Origin: Welwitschia mirabilis
Taxonomy: Eukaryota; Gnetophyta; Gnetopsida; Welwitschiales
Length of the DNA: 64,000 bases
Direction of reading: 5' to 3'
NCBI GenBank assembly: GCA_051453625.1
Contig: JBOZIK010000001.1
Span: 158,170,430-158,234,429 of the forward strand
Positions 45,615 to 57,300 of this stretch are shown here, piece after piece; the first letter of the stretch is position 1; each line of letters begins with the position of its first letter. The translations under genes and the position numbers were made by a program. A model generated the notes under the pieces. It searched no databases and was not told where the DNA came from. It saw only the letters and a program-made list of their open reading frames with translations.

Positions 45615-45720
45615 TATCTAATTGGGAAAAGCTCAATATTCAAGTTCTTATACGAATTAATATATCCTTTAGTGCCTTGAGATTTTGTAGGATTTTTAAA
45701 AACTTAATCTTTATTGCATT
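45615..45720 (-). pseudogene. Copia B2 RNase H C-terminal tail fused after internal deletion
   Basis: It reads FKNPTKSQGTKGYINSYKNL and then NIELFPIR before a stop, the exact counterpart of the B1 pol end (FTKPLGTKRYI...NLGIGPYPIR). Immediately upstream (45730-45850) lies the gag-protease lead-in WIPKAKLDIRIEKKH. All domains between are missing, so the deletion breakpoint falls at about 45700-45780. The 3' flank (TGAGTTGAGATTATGATAAG) also matches B1. Confidence 0.75.
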
Positions 45721-46199
45721 GGGTTTTGACATAATCGTTGTTTCTTGATTGACCACACATGTTATAAGCATGCTTTTTCTCTATTCTGATATCTAACTTA
45801 GCTTTAGGTATCCAAACTTTTCTTGGTCTATTTTGCATAAAATGATGTACCCATCTACTATGTCTCTTGATATTGTTAGTGTAGTACCTCTCTTTTAATT
45901 TTATTTAACATCTATATTAATAATAATCTTAACAATGAAAATAATAATAGATGATGTTATATGTATATAACAAGTACTCATACCTTAGCTTATGATTCCA
46001 CCTTTCAAATAGAGGGGTTAAAGTGGTAGTTGTTACCTTATTGTATTCCAATTCTCTCCTATCTTTTAGATCCTTTTTTTATCTAAGCATGGTATTCAAA
46101 GTTTCTTTACTTTAAGTAAAATTTTCAACAATTTTCTTTGCATCTAAAATTTCCTATTTTACATTTTCAAAAACACATATTAGTCTTCCAATCTTAAAT

Positions 46200-47556
46200 T
46201 TAAGGTTGAGTTTTTAGTGAATAATTTACTGCAAGTATCCTTTTACTATTCATATGGCTTTTTAAAAATATTAAACAATCTTCTTGTCTTTGCACATAAC
46301 TTTGCAAAGTAATAAACTTTTCTAAAATTAAACAATATTTTTCTTGAATAGTCATACCTATGTCATCCTTAGTATTTGGATCATACCCATCTTCTGAATT
46401 ATTGTTTTCATCTTTAATGTGAGCCATAGCCATGTAGGAAGGATGTGTTTCTAATTATCTAATGCTTCTTTTTCTTAAGCCTCATCATCTTCATCCCATT
46501 TAATAAATAATGATTTCTTATTTTTGGGCTTCTTCTTTTGTTCATCTTCTTACAATCTGTTAGTATTAGGGCATTCCAAGGTAATATGTCCTCTACCTAC
46601 AAATATCCAACATTTTATTTTGAAAAAAAATAATAAATAAGAATTATTAGATTATTTACCTTTATGCTTATCTTTTTCTTAAAATATGGATGATCTTTTG
46701 AGCTCATCTCTTCTGTTATACATGCATAAGAGTAGTCTTCTTACTCTTTGCATGATTAAGGATAGTTTCTCATCTTCATCATTAGAATCATCTTCTTTAT
46801 AATATTCCTTTTCCTTTATTTTTAATTTTTTATTTATGATTTTAGCTTACCTTAAGTGTAATGAATTTCTCTTCCAAGGCAGAATCTTTTATGAGGTTCA
46901 TTTCATATGCTATAAATGCACTTTGTAGTTATTCTATCATCATAGTTTTGAAATCTTTATATTCTTCCATGGCTATGGTCTTAGTCCTATAATTGGGTGT
47001 TAGTGATCTAATAACCTTTTGTATTAACTTTGCTTTTGGAAGATCCTCTCTAATGCCATTTATTGCATTCATAATATTTACAACTCTAGTAAAGTACCCG
47101 TGCCCTCTCTCTCCTTGGTTTATTTTCAAATTTTCAAATTAATTTGTCTAAAATAGAAGCTTAGATTATTTCACAATGAAAGTACTTTCATATATTTTAG
47201 TTAGAATGTTTTAAATTTCTTATGCTATTTTTCAATTTGGTATTCTATTAAACTCTTTTATATGTAAATCAGAATAAACAATACTTTTAGCTTTAAAGTC
47301 ATACATGAATGTGTTCTTTTCTTCATTTATCTAGTATTTTATTTTCTTAATTTGAGTAGTGGTATTACCTTCAATATTTGTAATGATCTCCATAGGGTTT
47401 ATGTAACATTCTTTTGTGCTATGCCATACCTAAAACTCAAAATACTATAAGTACACTCACATCCTCATCTTCCAATAGGCATTAGTTTATCCCATTAAAG
47501 AGCAGAGGTCTAGCAGATAACATCTCTTCCATAGTTTACTTAAGGAAGTTACTCAT
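46200..47556 (-). pseudogene. Copia B2 gag relic
   Basis: The start ATG lies at 47554-47556 (MSNFLK, then a stop), and ARPLLFNGIN follows as the N-terminal gag signature. The core appears at 46929-47129 (GYFTRVVNIMNAINGIRED; LIQKVIRSLTPNYRTKTIAM). An acidic part and coiled coil appear at 46200-46433 (MAMAHIKDENNNSEDGYDP; CLILEKFITLQSYVQRQED). A zinc knuckle at about 46577-46620 reads CWIFVGRGHITLEC, with the second Cys changed to Phe. Several frames are needed. It is non-functional. Confidence 0.7.
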
Positions 47557-47570
47557 TTTTATGAGTACCT

Positions 47571-47582
47571 ACTCTGATACCA
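47571..47582 (-). other. Primer-binding site of copia B2
   Basis: On the minus strand it reads TGGTATCAGAGT, one base from canonical, two bases after the LTR end (47585). Confidence 0.85.
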
Positions 47583-47584
47583 CT

Positions 47585-48897
47585 TGAGAATAGATTTGAA
47601 CTTAAAGAGAAGGGATAACTAAGTTTCACCAAATAAAATTTAAACCAAATAACAAAATGACAATGCATAATGGAAGATCTTACTAAGTAATGTGGTTTCC
47701 CAATATGGGTATGTTCACATACAGAGGGTAGATTCTACTCACACCTCTGTATATTATTGATCTATAAGAAATAGTGGTTTTCTATTGTACCACTAATCTT
47801 ATAATAAGTGGGAGTATTCTTACAAGGTAGCATGCTCTTCCCCACAAGGGAATAGAGGTTTTCATAGGTGCACCATAAACCTTCACAATAATGAAAGTCT
47901 TCTCACAAGGTAGCACTCTCTCCCTTATAAGGGACTAATGGTTTTTTGGGTAACCAATAATATTATATTCAATAAGTGCTAAAAGCACAATAACTAATGC
48001 ACACCCCTATAAGAACTACCTTAAAAAGTATTAATATTTTAAAAAATGGACTCTACAATAGTATTCAACAATAAGATAGTCCACAATAAAATAATCAAAA
48101 TGTACTACAACAATAAGCCTAAATATCCTTTCATGAAAACTTAAGATCCTTGAAGTTATTGTTGTTGTCATAAGTATGAATGATGAAGATGATTATAATA
48201 AAGATCTAAATTCAAGAGATGAAACAATATTGGCTCCTTACTACTAAATATTTTAATGCTATCAAGATCGATAAGTTTGATTGATTTAATGAAGTACAAA
48301 AAAAATTATTTATTGATTCTTGATATTGATGCTTTATAATGATGAGAAAGATCTAGTTATTTGATTTTGAAATATAGTCATTTGATCTTAGAACTATCAT
48401 ACAACAGATAGCTAGTATTTATGCTTTAATTCCTATCCTTAATTTTAATTGACATGAAATTTGATCCAAGACATCTTGAATTTTATAGACATCTGCTTTC
48501 CAAACGTCTTCACTTTTATAGACATCTTGAGTCAAATTGTATAGATTCTAATGAATTTTTCATTGTACTATCCTTGGATCTTTGTAATCATAAATTCATG
48601 ATGTAAAAGCTTATTACTTATTTGAAATGTAAGATATTAGTAAAAAAATAAATTAAATCTATCACCTATTCCAACTCAGTACATTCAATACTTCTTTACT
48701 TTTTTAGACATCTTTACTTAAGATGTATTTAATTAATTGATTTTGTAGTTTAATATCTAATCCTTTTTATGAGATATTACCTTAGAAGATCCATCATTAT
48801 CTAGTACCTTTCAAGGTCTAATTTATGATGATAATTTATCTACACAAAGGCACAAAAGCTTTTACAAGTGGAATCATCAAAACTAGAATTTCTAACA
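47585..48897 (-). repeat. Copia B2 5' LTR (family B)
   Basis: On the minus strand it starts TGTTAGAAATTCTAGTTTTG and ends CTATTCTCA at 47585. It is a direct repeat of 41108-42456 and carries the tandem units at about 47760-48010. Confidence 0.9.
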
Positions 48898-48902
48898 CTT
48901 AT

Positions 48903-49809
48903 GCATGCTTTTTCTTAATTAATGTTAATTCATATTAGTTAAAATCTATTTGATATATTAAATAAACTAATTTAATTTAGTGTTTATATTAATTATGTGA
49001 ACTATGACTACTTAAGTTTATTTATGGACTTTAACGTTCATATTATAACTAAATTTTAATTTTTTCAAAATGGTAACATACTTAAGAATGTTAGAGCTCA
49101 TTAAAGACTAGGTAAAATTTAATGAGATTCTTTTAATGAGTCTAAAATTTTGTTATCATTATAAAATTTTTAAAAAAATTTAATATCTAATAAATTTATA
49201 GAAACTATTTTATGATAATAACTCAAAGAACAAAAATAAAAAACAACAAGCAACTAATTTTAGTTTATAGAAAAAATGTTTAAAATTATGTAATAAATAA
49301 GTAGTTTAAATTATAGATAATTCAGTAATGCTTTCAAATAGTTAGTACTCACTTAAAAATTCAAATTCGTCTAAAAGTTATAACCTTTTTAGTATAGTAT
49401 GGTATTATAACAACTCTAAAACTTTAGATAATTTTTATGCTTTAAGTATGATCTTAGAAAATGTATTTATAGGAATATAAATATAATAAAGTTAATTTTT
49501 AAAGCTTACATTGTTAGCCTAGTTTAAGAAAAATTAGTATAATTTATTTCTTCCTTTATAACTAATTAATTATTTATTTTTAATTAAAATGCTTCTTACT
49601 AGATTTAAAAATATATAATTAATGTTACTAATTATAAAAAATTATTAAATAAAAGTATGCTAATAATTTTAGAATGTAAGGTAAATAGTAGTTATAAATA
49701 ATAATTATAGTAATCTTTTTTATATCACTTTTGTTTAATATGCTTTGGTGGGTTATAATTTATGCTTTTCTTATTAAGGCCCTTATTATTGAATGTTGAG
49801 TAAAATCCT
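48903..49809. other. AT-rich spacer, nothing recognised
   Basis: Very AT-rich. No motif, ORF or repeat partner seen. Confidence 0.5.
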
Positions 49810-52800
49810 TTTTTTTTTTTTGGAAAAAAAAAGAGGTCACCTATATTAGGAAATAAAGATTGATATTATACAAAAAATAAATTCAAAAGGATTTAGTAGA
49901 GAGAATTTCCTTTTGTTACCTTGTTAGAAGTTCCTTCTCAACTATAGGAAGTAGAAGTCAATTATAGACCATTTACATGATGAAGCTCAAAACCAAAAAA
50001 GCTAAACAAGTTAACTAGTAAAAAGAAAAAGATAAAAACTAAACTCTGGAACTAAAGAAATAAGCCATTGATGCTAGCAAGCTAGAGCTAGCACCCATAT
50101 TTTTACATTAGCTTGTCATGATGTATGAAATGATAAAAACACTTAAGTAGCTTATTCATGAGAATGTCTTCTGCTATGTTAATCTCTATGGTTTACTTAA
50201 GAGATTCTTTAGTATTGTATTGATTTATATGTAAATGTCATTTTGTATTTGAATTTTGATGATATCCTATGATGATACTCATGAAATGATTCCTAAGATC
50301 TCATAGGGATCCTTTCCAAAAATTTTTTACTTCCACTTCATTATAATTTGGCTTTCCATTAGAATCTAAGTTTCTTTTGCTTTCTACTTATTCTTTTATA
50401 TAACTCTCAGTCAAGGGAGAGCTCAGGATATATGCACACATTTATCTTTTTTGTGCCTTACTTCCCCTCTATGAGATGATTCTAGCATGCCACAGTATAG
50501 ACTTTTCTCTCTTTAGGGGCATCTTCTTCATCACTGATTATGATGACATCCTTCTCTTTCTTTTGGTCATCCTTGACTTATTGTAGGGATCTTATTGAGG
50601 CTTCTTCTCTTAATTCTATTTCACCAAGTCTAAAATAGCAATAGTATTTCCCTTTATACTTCATTTCCACCCTACTAGGTTTCTTCTAGCCCTTTGTCTT
50701 GAGCTTCGACATTGATTACTCCTAACCTATCCCTTTGTAGAAGGAAAAATAAGCAAAATGATCTACTCTTTCTTTCTTATTATTTCTTTGGGTCTCCCCT
50801 AAAACCTTAGGCTTAGGATCTGTTCTAGCTAGGGCCTCTACCTTAATAAATTCTAATAATTTCTTAATCACCCTAGAATGTCTTTTTCGCATATTGCTTC
50901 TTAAATATTATATGATGAAGGATTATAAGCTAACTGTCCTTTCATATCTAAGGNNNNNNNNNNNNNNNNNNNNNNNNNNNNNNNNNNNNNNNNNNNNNNA
51001 AACTTAAAAGACAAGCTCTTTAGTTTTAAATGATTATCATTCTGAATGATGTAATAATTAATAAAGCTAGTTCTAATTCTCTAGGTTTCCGAAAGCTCTA
51101 ATTATCAAATATATCCATTTCTTATTCTTAATGCTTTCCATTCAAAAACCTTATCACTATCATTAAAATTTAAAAAGGAAGGAAAAATTTGTTTTTCTTT
51201 TTCTTGTAGTTCTATGGATTATGATATTAGATGTTTAGAGATTTATACTCTTTCCCTCCCAACCATGAATTTGCCACAAATGGTTGCTTTACTAGATGAA
51301 AATAATGGATTATCTCTAAGTTTGACCAATGGCCTTCAACTAAGAGCTAAAATTTAACTGCATAACTCCTCCCTCTGCCTGAACTTTTGATTTTTTTAAT
51401 TCATATTAGGGGTGTTACCCCAATTTTCTTAGCATTAAGATACATAAGAATTTCTTCTTACTTTTTCCTTAATGATACTAACATTTGGGTTTATATTTTG
51501 GAATACTCTCTTATTGCAAGTCATCTTAATGAATCACAGGCTTATATTAAAACATATTTTAGACATGTAAACTACCTACACTAAATTCTATTCTAGTTTA
51601 AACCTGTTCCATACCTCTTATACTATTAGACAAGCCTAAAATAGATGCTTAATAGATTCATTTTTTTATAGTGAATACAAGTTCCTACTAAATGGCATCC
51701 CATTTTTTTTAGGTTTTCTACTAATAGAACTCAATCTGTGAAAATTAGCCATGTGAATATACCATATTTACCCATAATGCATCTCTTCCATAGCTCATGT
51801 AGTAACTCATTAATTTCATATTTTTTAATTAGTAACTCTTTTTAATAGGATTTCCATCTAGAGTATAGTAATTTTTCCTCTACATTTGGATGATTTGCAT
51901 GCATCCAATTTGTTCCTATAAATACTCAATAACCCTATTAGTATTTTCAATTTTCAAGTGGAAGAGATTTCCCTTGAGCTAATAGCCGTTAGCCCTATTA
52001 TATCCAAATTCTTACTGGTCTAATGTCCTTTATTTTCTTGGGCTACTTATCATTAAGTATTTTTTATGACTAAAAGGGAATATTTCCCTTTGAATTTTCC
52101 CACTCCTAAGGCCCTGTAGCTCATGTCTTTTCTTACATAACAACTTCTAAAGGGTGGAATCCCCTCACTTTGCTTACCACTCCTTAAATGTACATTTTAG
52201 AATTCTCATCTATGGATGACTTCCCCTTACTTTAAATTTTATAATTATGTTATCCTTTATGAAGAGAATAATATTCCTTATATTTTTTATGCTCCATCTA
52301 CTAGACTCTACTAGTTTGACGATATCCTCCCATTGATACACTATAGTGTGTATTTTATCTTTTATTATAGCATTTCTATTAATACACTATATGTTGCTAT
52401 TATTTATATGGTAGAATTTACCAAAATGATCCTTCCCTTTCTTGAGAGGAACATGGTATCTTAGCCACTACACATTTTACTTATCTAAAGTACAAGTCCT
52501 TTTCAAGACTTTAATTTATTCTAGTTAAACATTGGAATCCCCAAATACAAGTCCTTTTCATTTCCTATTATAATATCTAACATTACATGTTGTACACTTA
52601 TCCAAGTGTTAACAAAGTATGTCCTACTTTTATGCGAACTTATATCAAGTTCTATTTTTTTTTTAAAAAAAACTTCTAGATCATTTTTGGTCACATTAAT
52701 TTACTCCATACTTGCTTTTGTGAAGATGATTTAGTCATTAACAAAGTGATTACACATTATATTTGTCTAGTAGATTTTAATTCCTCTTGCCCACATTTGG

Positions 52801-53241
52801 ATAAAATAGTACATCAAATCCAAGATGATTATAAATAAATAAGAAGACATAGATCTCCTTGAATTAAACCTTTACTTACATAAAAGAAACAATGGATAGA
52901 TTGATTAATTATTAAGCTAGATATTGCTAACCTTTACATATAGATTGCTAATCTAATAGGGGAGGGAATGTTTACTGATTAGGATGTGTTCCAAATATGA
53001 TCATGACATACTATCATACACCTTCCTTTTGTCTAGTTTTAGCACACATACCCTCATTCTATACTTATGAATGGAGTGGAATAGCTCATGATTAAAGATA
53101 ATCTAGTTAAGGATTGATTAGATTTATAAGAATCCTACCTAATTTTAACAAGCTATCTTTAGTAGCAGGGGCCAAATCCTTGCCACTAGTACTTTGGAAA
53201 AGAGCCTATAGATAACACTACAGATCCCTATGGGTTTATAA
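49810..53241 (-). mobile_element. LINE (plant L1-type) relic, 3' part
   Basis: On the minus strand, 53236 down to about 51600 gives the reverse transcriptase of a plant LINE: PIGICSVV then YRLFSKVLVARIWPLL at the start, MRVCVLKLDKRKVYDS (the LKLD.xKAYD box), a degraded FADD region, KDLYLGIPMF at about 52545, MFLSRKGRIILVNST at about 52450, and a zf-RVT-like VLLVENLKKMGCHLVGTC near 51700. Below 51600 I recognise no domain. A T-run at about 49810-49822 (A-run on the minus strand) may be the 3' poly(A). The 5' part (endonuclease, ORF1) is missing, because the relic stops at the CACTA-like end at 53242. A 46-N gap lies at 50954-50999. Confidence 0.65.
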
Positions 53242-54319
53242 TACTACTAGAAATTTGAGTTATTAGGGTATTTACCAAATGCCTTAAAGGCCTTGAAAAA
53301 TTCCTCAAATGCTTCTTAGGGATTTTAGGACATTTTTAAAACAAATGCCCTTTAAAGATTTTTCATAATTACTTAGAAGATTTCATAGCATTTTTTAAAC
53401 TACCCTAAAAAACACATAAAAAATTCTTAAAATTTCCCTATTAGGGAATTTACATAAATGCCATATAAGGTCCTTTTTATGGTAGTTCTAAAGAATGCCC
53501 TAAAAGGAACCTTTTAGGATGCTTTTAAAAAATGCCCCAAAAGGTACTTTTTAGGGTGCCTGTGAAAAATTCCCTAAAGGGTACTTTTTTAGGGTGCTTC
53601 TAGAAAAAAATCCCTAAAAAGATCCTAGGCTTTTAGGATGTTTATTGAAAAATGCCTTAACAATTCTAATATCAATAAATAAAAACATCAATTTGAAATG
53701 TAAAATTTTGGGATTCCATAATAGTAAATTACTTTACACTTGTATTTACAAAATTAAGATATCTAGATGAGTAGATAGATATTAAATCAAGAAAGATGAT
53801 ATGAATATATATTAAATTAAGATCTTTGTATTTTTCCAATAATAAACCAATTAATATGAAACATAGTTATGCAAAAATAAGTAGTTTATTATTCTTCTAC
53901 TATTAAAAGATTCAACTTTATCCTATGCCTTAAACTGAATGACAAGGTAAAAGCTCTTATATAATAATGATTTAAATTAAAATTACAATAGCATTTATAA
54001 GATGAGATAATGGGTTTTGTACATAATTATTTTTAAACTAGAGTGGATTTAACTGACATCAAAAGTATACAAAAAGAGTGTTATATTAGATCCAATGCTA
54101 TTATTAGCTACATATCAACCATTAAAGGTAATTAGAAGAGGGAATTAAAAATAAATTACTATCTAAATACCCAAGAATAATTAATGCAAGATAAAGCGTT
54201 CAGAAGTAGTAAGAAGCAATGTCTAGGAATTCATACTATGGCAGATTTGAATGATCTAGAAATAAATAAAGATCTAGATATGAGATCATATATAAGAATA
54301 AAGATCATTTCTTATAGTG
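53242..54319 (+). mobile_element. Short CACTA-like element (borders tentative)
   Basis: The left end TACTACTAGAAATTTGAG (53242) and the right end TTTCTTATAGTG (ending 54319; CACTATAAGAAA on the minus strand) form a CACTA-type inverted pair agreeing at ACTA..AGAAAT. Degenerate AAATGCCyTAAAGGCCTTT subterminal repeats fill 53260-53660, as at 29708-30062. The flanking triplets (taa and gac) do not match, and the right side lacks subterminal repeats, so the pairing may be wrong. No transposase. Confidence 0.4.
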
Positions 54320-57300
54320 GACCTAACTTATAAAAGATTCTATAACTCAAACAATTTTATTTGGAAATGTAGTAACTTATTTCAAGAAACATAACTTTCC
54401 TTTGAAAGAACAAATTATACAAGCATATAATTCAATTATGTTGAAATAATCTCTTAAAATATTTAAAGATACAATCCCAATAAATGAGCTATTAAATTCA
54501 AAAAACTTAAATAATTTTAAGGGTTAACCTTATCCTACAAACTTTTTTTGGTAATAGTTCAACCTTTATTAAGAATAAAATATTATTATAAATACTAAAG
54601 AAATTACAAAGGATAATGAACCATTTAATAAATCATGGGAAAGATGCTACTCTGAGGCCAATAATACTTGTGTAGTAGTATTGAATTTTTCTACCAAAGA
54701 AAGTTGTCTCCTTATAAGACCTAACAAGTCATTTATAAGAAAAAGATCCTATAAAATAGTTTAATTTTCAAAAGCTACTAAGAGGTTAAGAAGTATAGTT
54801 GATCAAATTGTAATGTTTGATGGAAAAATAAATATGAAATAGAGATTAATATCAAAACACTTGAATTAATATGCTCTTATTAAATAATCTATGAAATTCC
54901 TTAGGTGACATCTTTAGTATGATGGAATTGGTATTCATTAAGTATCTTCCAATTGCATTATTAGGAGCAACATAACCTTATTAAACATAAAATAATACAT
55001 CGTGAGTTACAAACATTCCAAATAACAATCACAAATCAGTTCTCATTACATACACACCACAACATTAACCACATGTTTAATAACTTCATTAATCAATGTA
55101 TACAATCCTGTGTATCCTCCAACCCCCCATGATCATTGGGGATCTAGCTAATAGCTTTTTTATCACAATGTCATATGCAAGATAATTTTCATTTTCAAAA
55201 ATACACATAATCAAAAGAAGCCAATTTAAAACCCTTAATAAACAAAAAACTAATATTTCACACGCCATAAAGAATGAGATTTTTTCAAAAACCATTTTAG
55301 TAGGCTATATAAATTATTGAGATGTTATTAGAATTTTCTAGTAGGATTAATAACTATAATAAATTACCAACATAGAAACTTTTATTAAATTTTTTTAAAA
55401 ATAACACATAAAGAAGGAAAATTTTTTAGTATTTACTATCATTTGGTTTTCTCAAAGATAGAAAGGCTACAAATCCTTCAATTTGAAAGAAGATATGTAA
55501 GATTGTAATTCATGTTATTAATAATAATGTTTGCTAATATACTCTTAACATTTTTTTAAAAAATTGTATTACTATCAAAATTTTCAACTATTCATGACAT
55601 AGCACATGCTTAAGGCTAGGAAGAAATAAAAAAATAAAGAAAGTAAGATGCACATGTAAAATATCAATAGTAACAGCTATGATTTATTACTTAGAAATCA
55701 CAATGATCTTAATAGTATCCATAAATTATATGTGCATTGAAAAAGCCATTATTGTTTCTCTTTTCTAATGTTGCATAACATGGTAATAGTTGTAAACATA
55801 ACTTTCATGCTAAAAACATAATACTAATATTTTTACCAATTAATAATATGTGAAATGAAGTACAATATATTCTATGTTACTACTTTGATGTAATATGATA
55901 TATGAAACTTAGTTGTCCATTATGATATGAATAGATCCCAAGGAAGATAATAAAATTTGTAAACTCTAATATTAGAAGTAAGCAAAGTTAAAACAATAAT
56001 ATATACTAAAAAAGAATTTAGGATTACTATAGAGTTTATCAATCTACACATTAAAATATTTTTGAACAACTTAAGATTTAAAAAAATAATCAATCATAAT
56101 GTTAAGGTAGTTAGAGATTTGCCACTAAACTCTCTTGTAAATAATAGTCAATAAACATTACAAGTAATTTTTAAGAAATACCATTAATTAATCTCACTTA
56201 ACAAAAGCTCATGAATATTTTGTATATAATATTCTCTCTCTTATAGGTACTTATTTTAAATATGAGTAATAAAAAAAAGTAGTGTAACATCATATTGCTT
56301 CTGATGCCCTACCTTGTAGTTTATTAAATATTAAGAGTTTGATCATTATCTAATTAAAGAAATTTTCACAAGGAATTAGAATTAGCAATTAATATATATA
56401 TATATATATATATCTTTCATCATCTTATTATTAATAGTGAATATTATAAGCTATAAATTACATTTAATTACACTTTTAATTATCACAAAGAACCATTACT
56501 TGTTTATTTTAGTTGGTATAATTTTAGGGAAATGTATTTTAAAGATTTGTGGTTTTGTAATATTTCAAGTTCTTTAATCAATGAAAGTAAAATTTTAGTC
56601 TTGTGCCAACATTAGTTGTCTCAATAAGAAAATATTTCTAGTGGTTGATTATGTTGGAATAAGTCTAGAGTGATACAACTAGTTATATCTATTGCTAATT
56701 ATTTTGAATATATTTTTTAATTTTAACATTTTATTAATTCTTTTTTAATATGTCTTTGGTGATCAATAGAAAATATAAATTAACAAAAAATTTCACCATC
56801 TAATTCTTGAATGTTCCCTTTATTTTATTTGGTTTATTACACTCTTTCATGGATATATCAAACTTATTAACTTGGATAGTGCTATAAGGATCTTCCTTTC
56901 AATTCCATTAGAATTATCATAGTCTTTTCAAATTTTTCTTAATTCTTATAAAAAATAATTATTTTATCATTGATTTCATGAAAAGAAGGTATGATTTGTC
57001 ATGAAAGTATGTTTTTACCCTATTATTATCATAAGCTCCTACCCGTTAAGGGGTTACTTCTCTTATCCCATTTCTTGTCTTCCAAGTATCCTCTTAAACC
57101 CTCTTCCTATCTTTCCCACATGGACATTTTAATTTCCACTAATAATATGGTCTTCTCATTGAATATGTATTGTATTAGTTCTTCCTTCTTACCCTAAGTT
57201 AGGCACTTATGAGTGATTTTTCCTTTTCTTACTTAATTTTTTTGTTTTTAACTACCATTACCATCTTATTATTTTTCTTTATCTATGTAGTGATTTATTT

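Larger units (their letters stand above)
41108..48897 (-). mobile_element. Copia element B2 (gag-ORF3, pol-deleted)
   Basis: This is a family-B element on the minus strand: 5' LTR 47585-48897, PBS 47571-47582, gag relic to about 46200, damaged zinc knuckle about 46577-46620, a short protease lead-in, then directly the RNase H tail (45615-45720), a motif cluster, ORF3 (about 43150-44955), a polypurine tract and the 3' LTR 41108-42456. The TSD cttat is perfect (41103-41107 and 48898-48902). Protease core, integrase, RT and most of RNase H are absent, so it depended on other elements for movement. LTRs match those of B1. Confidence 0.9.
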
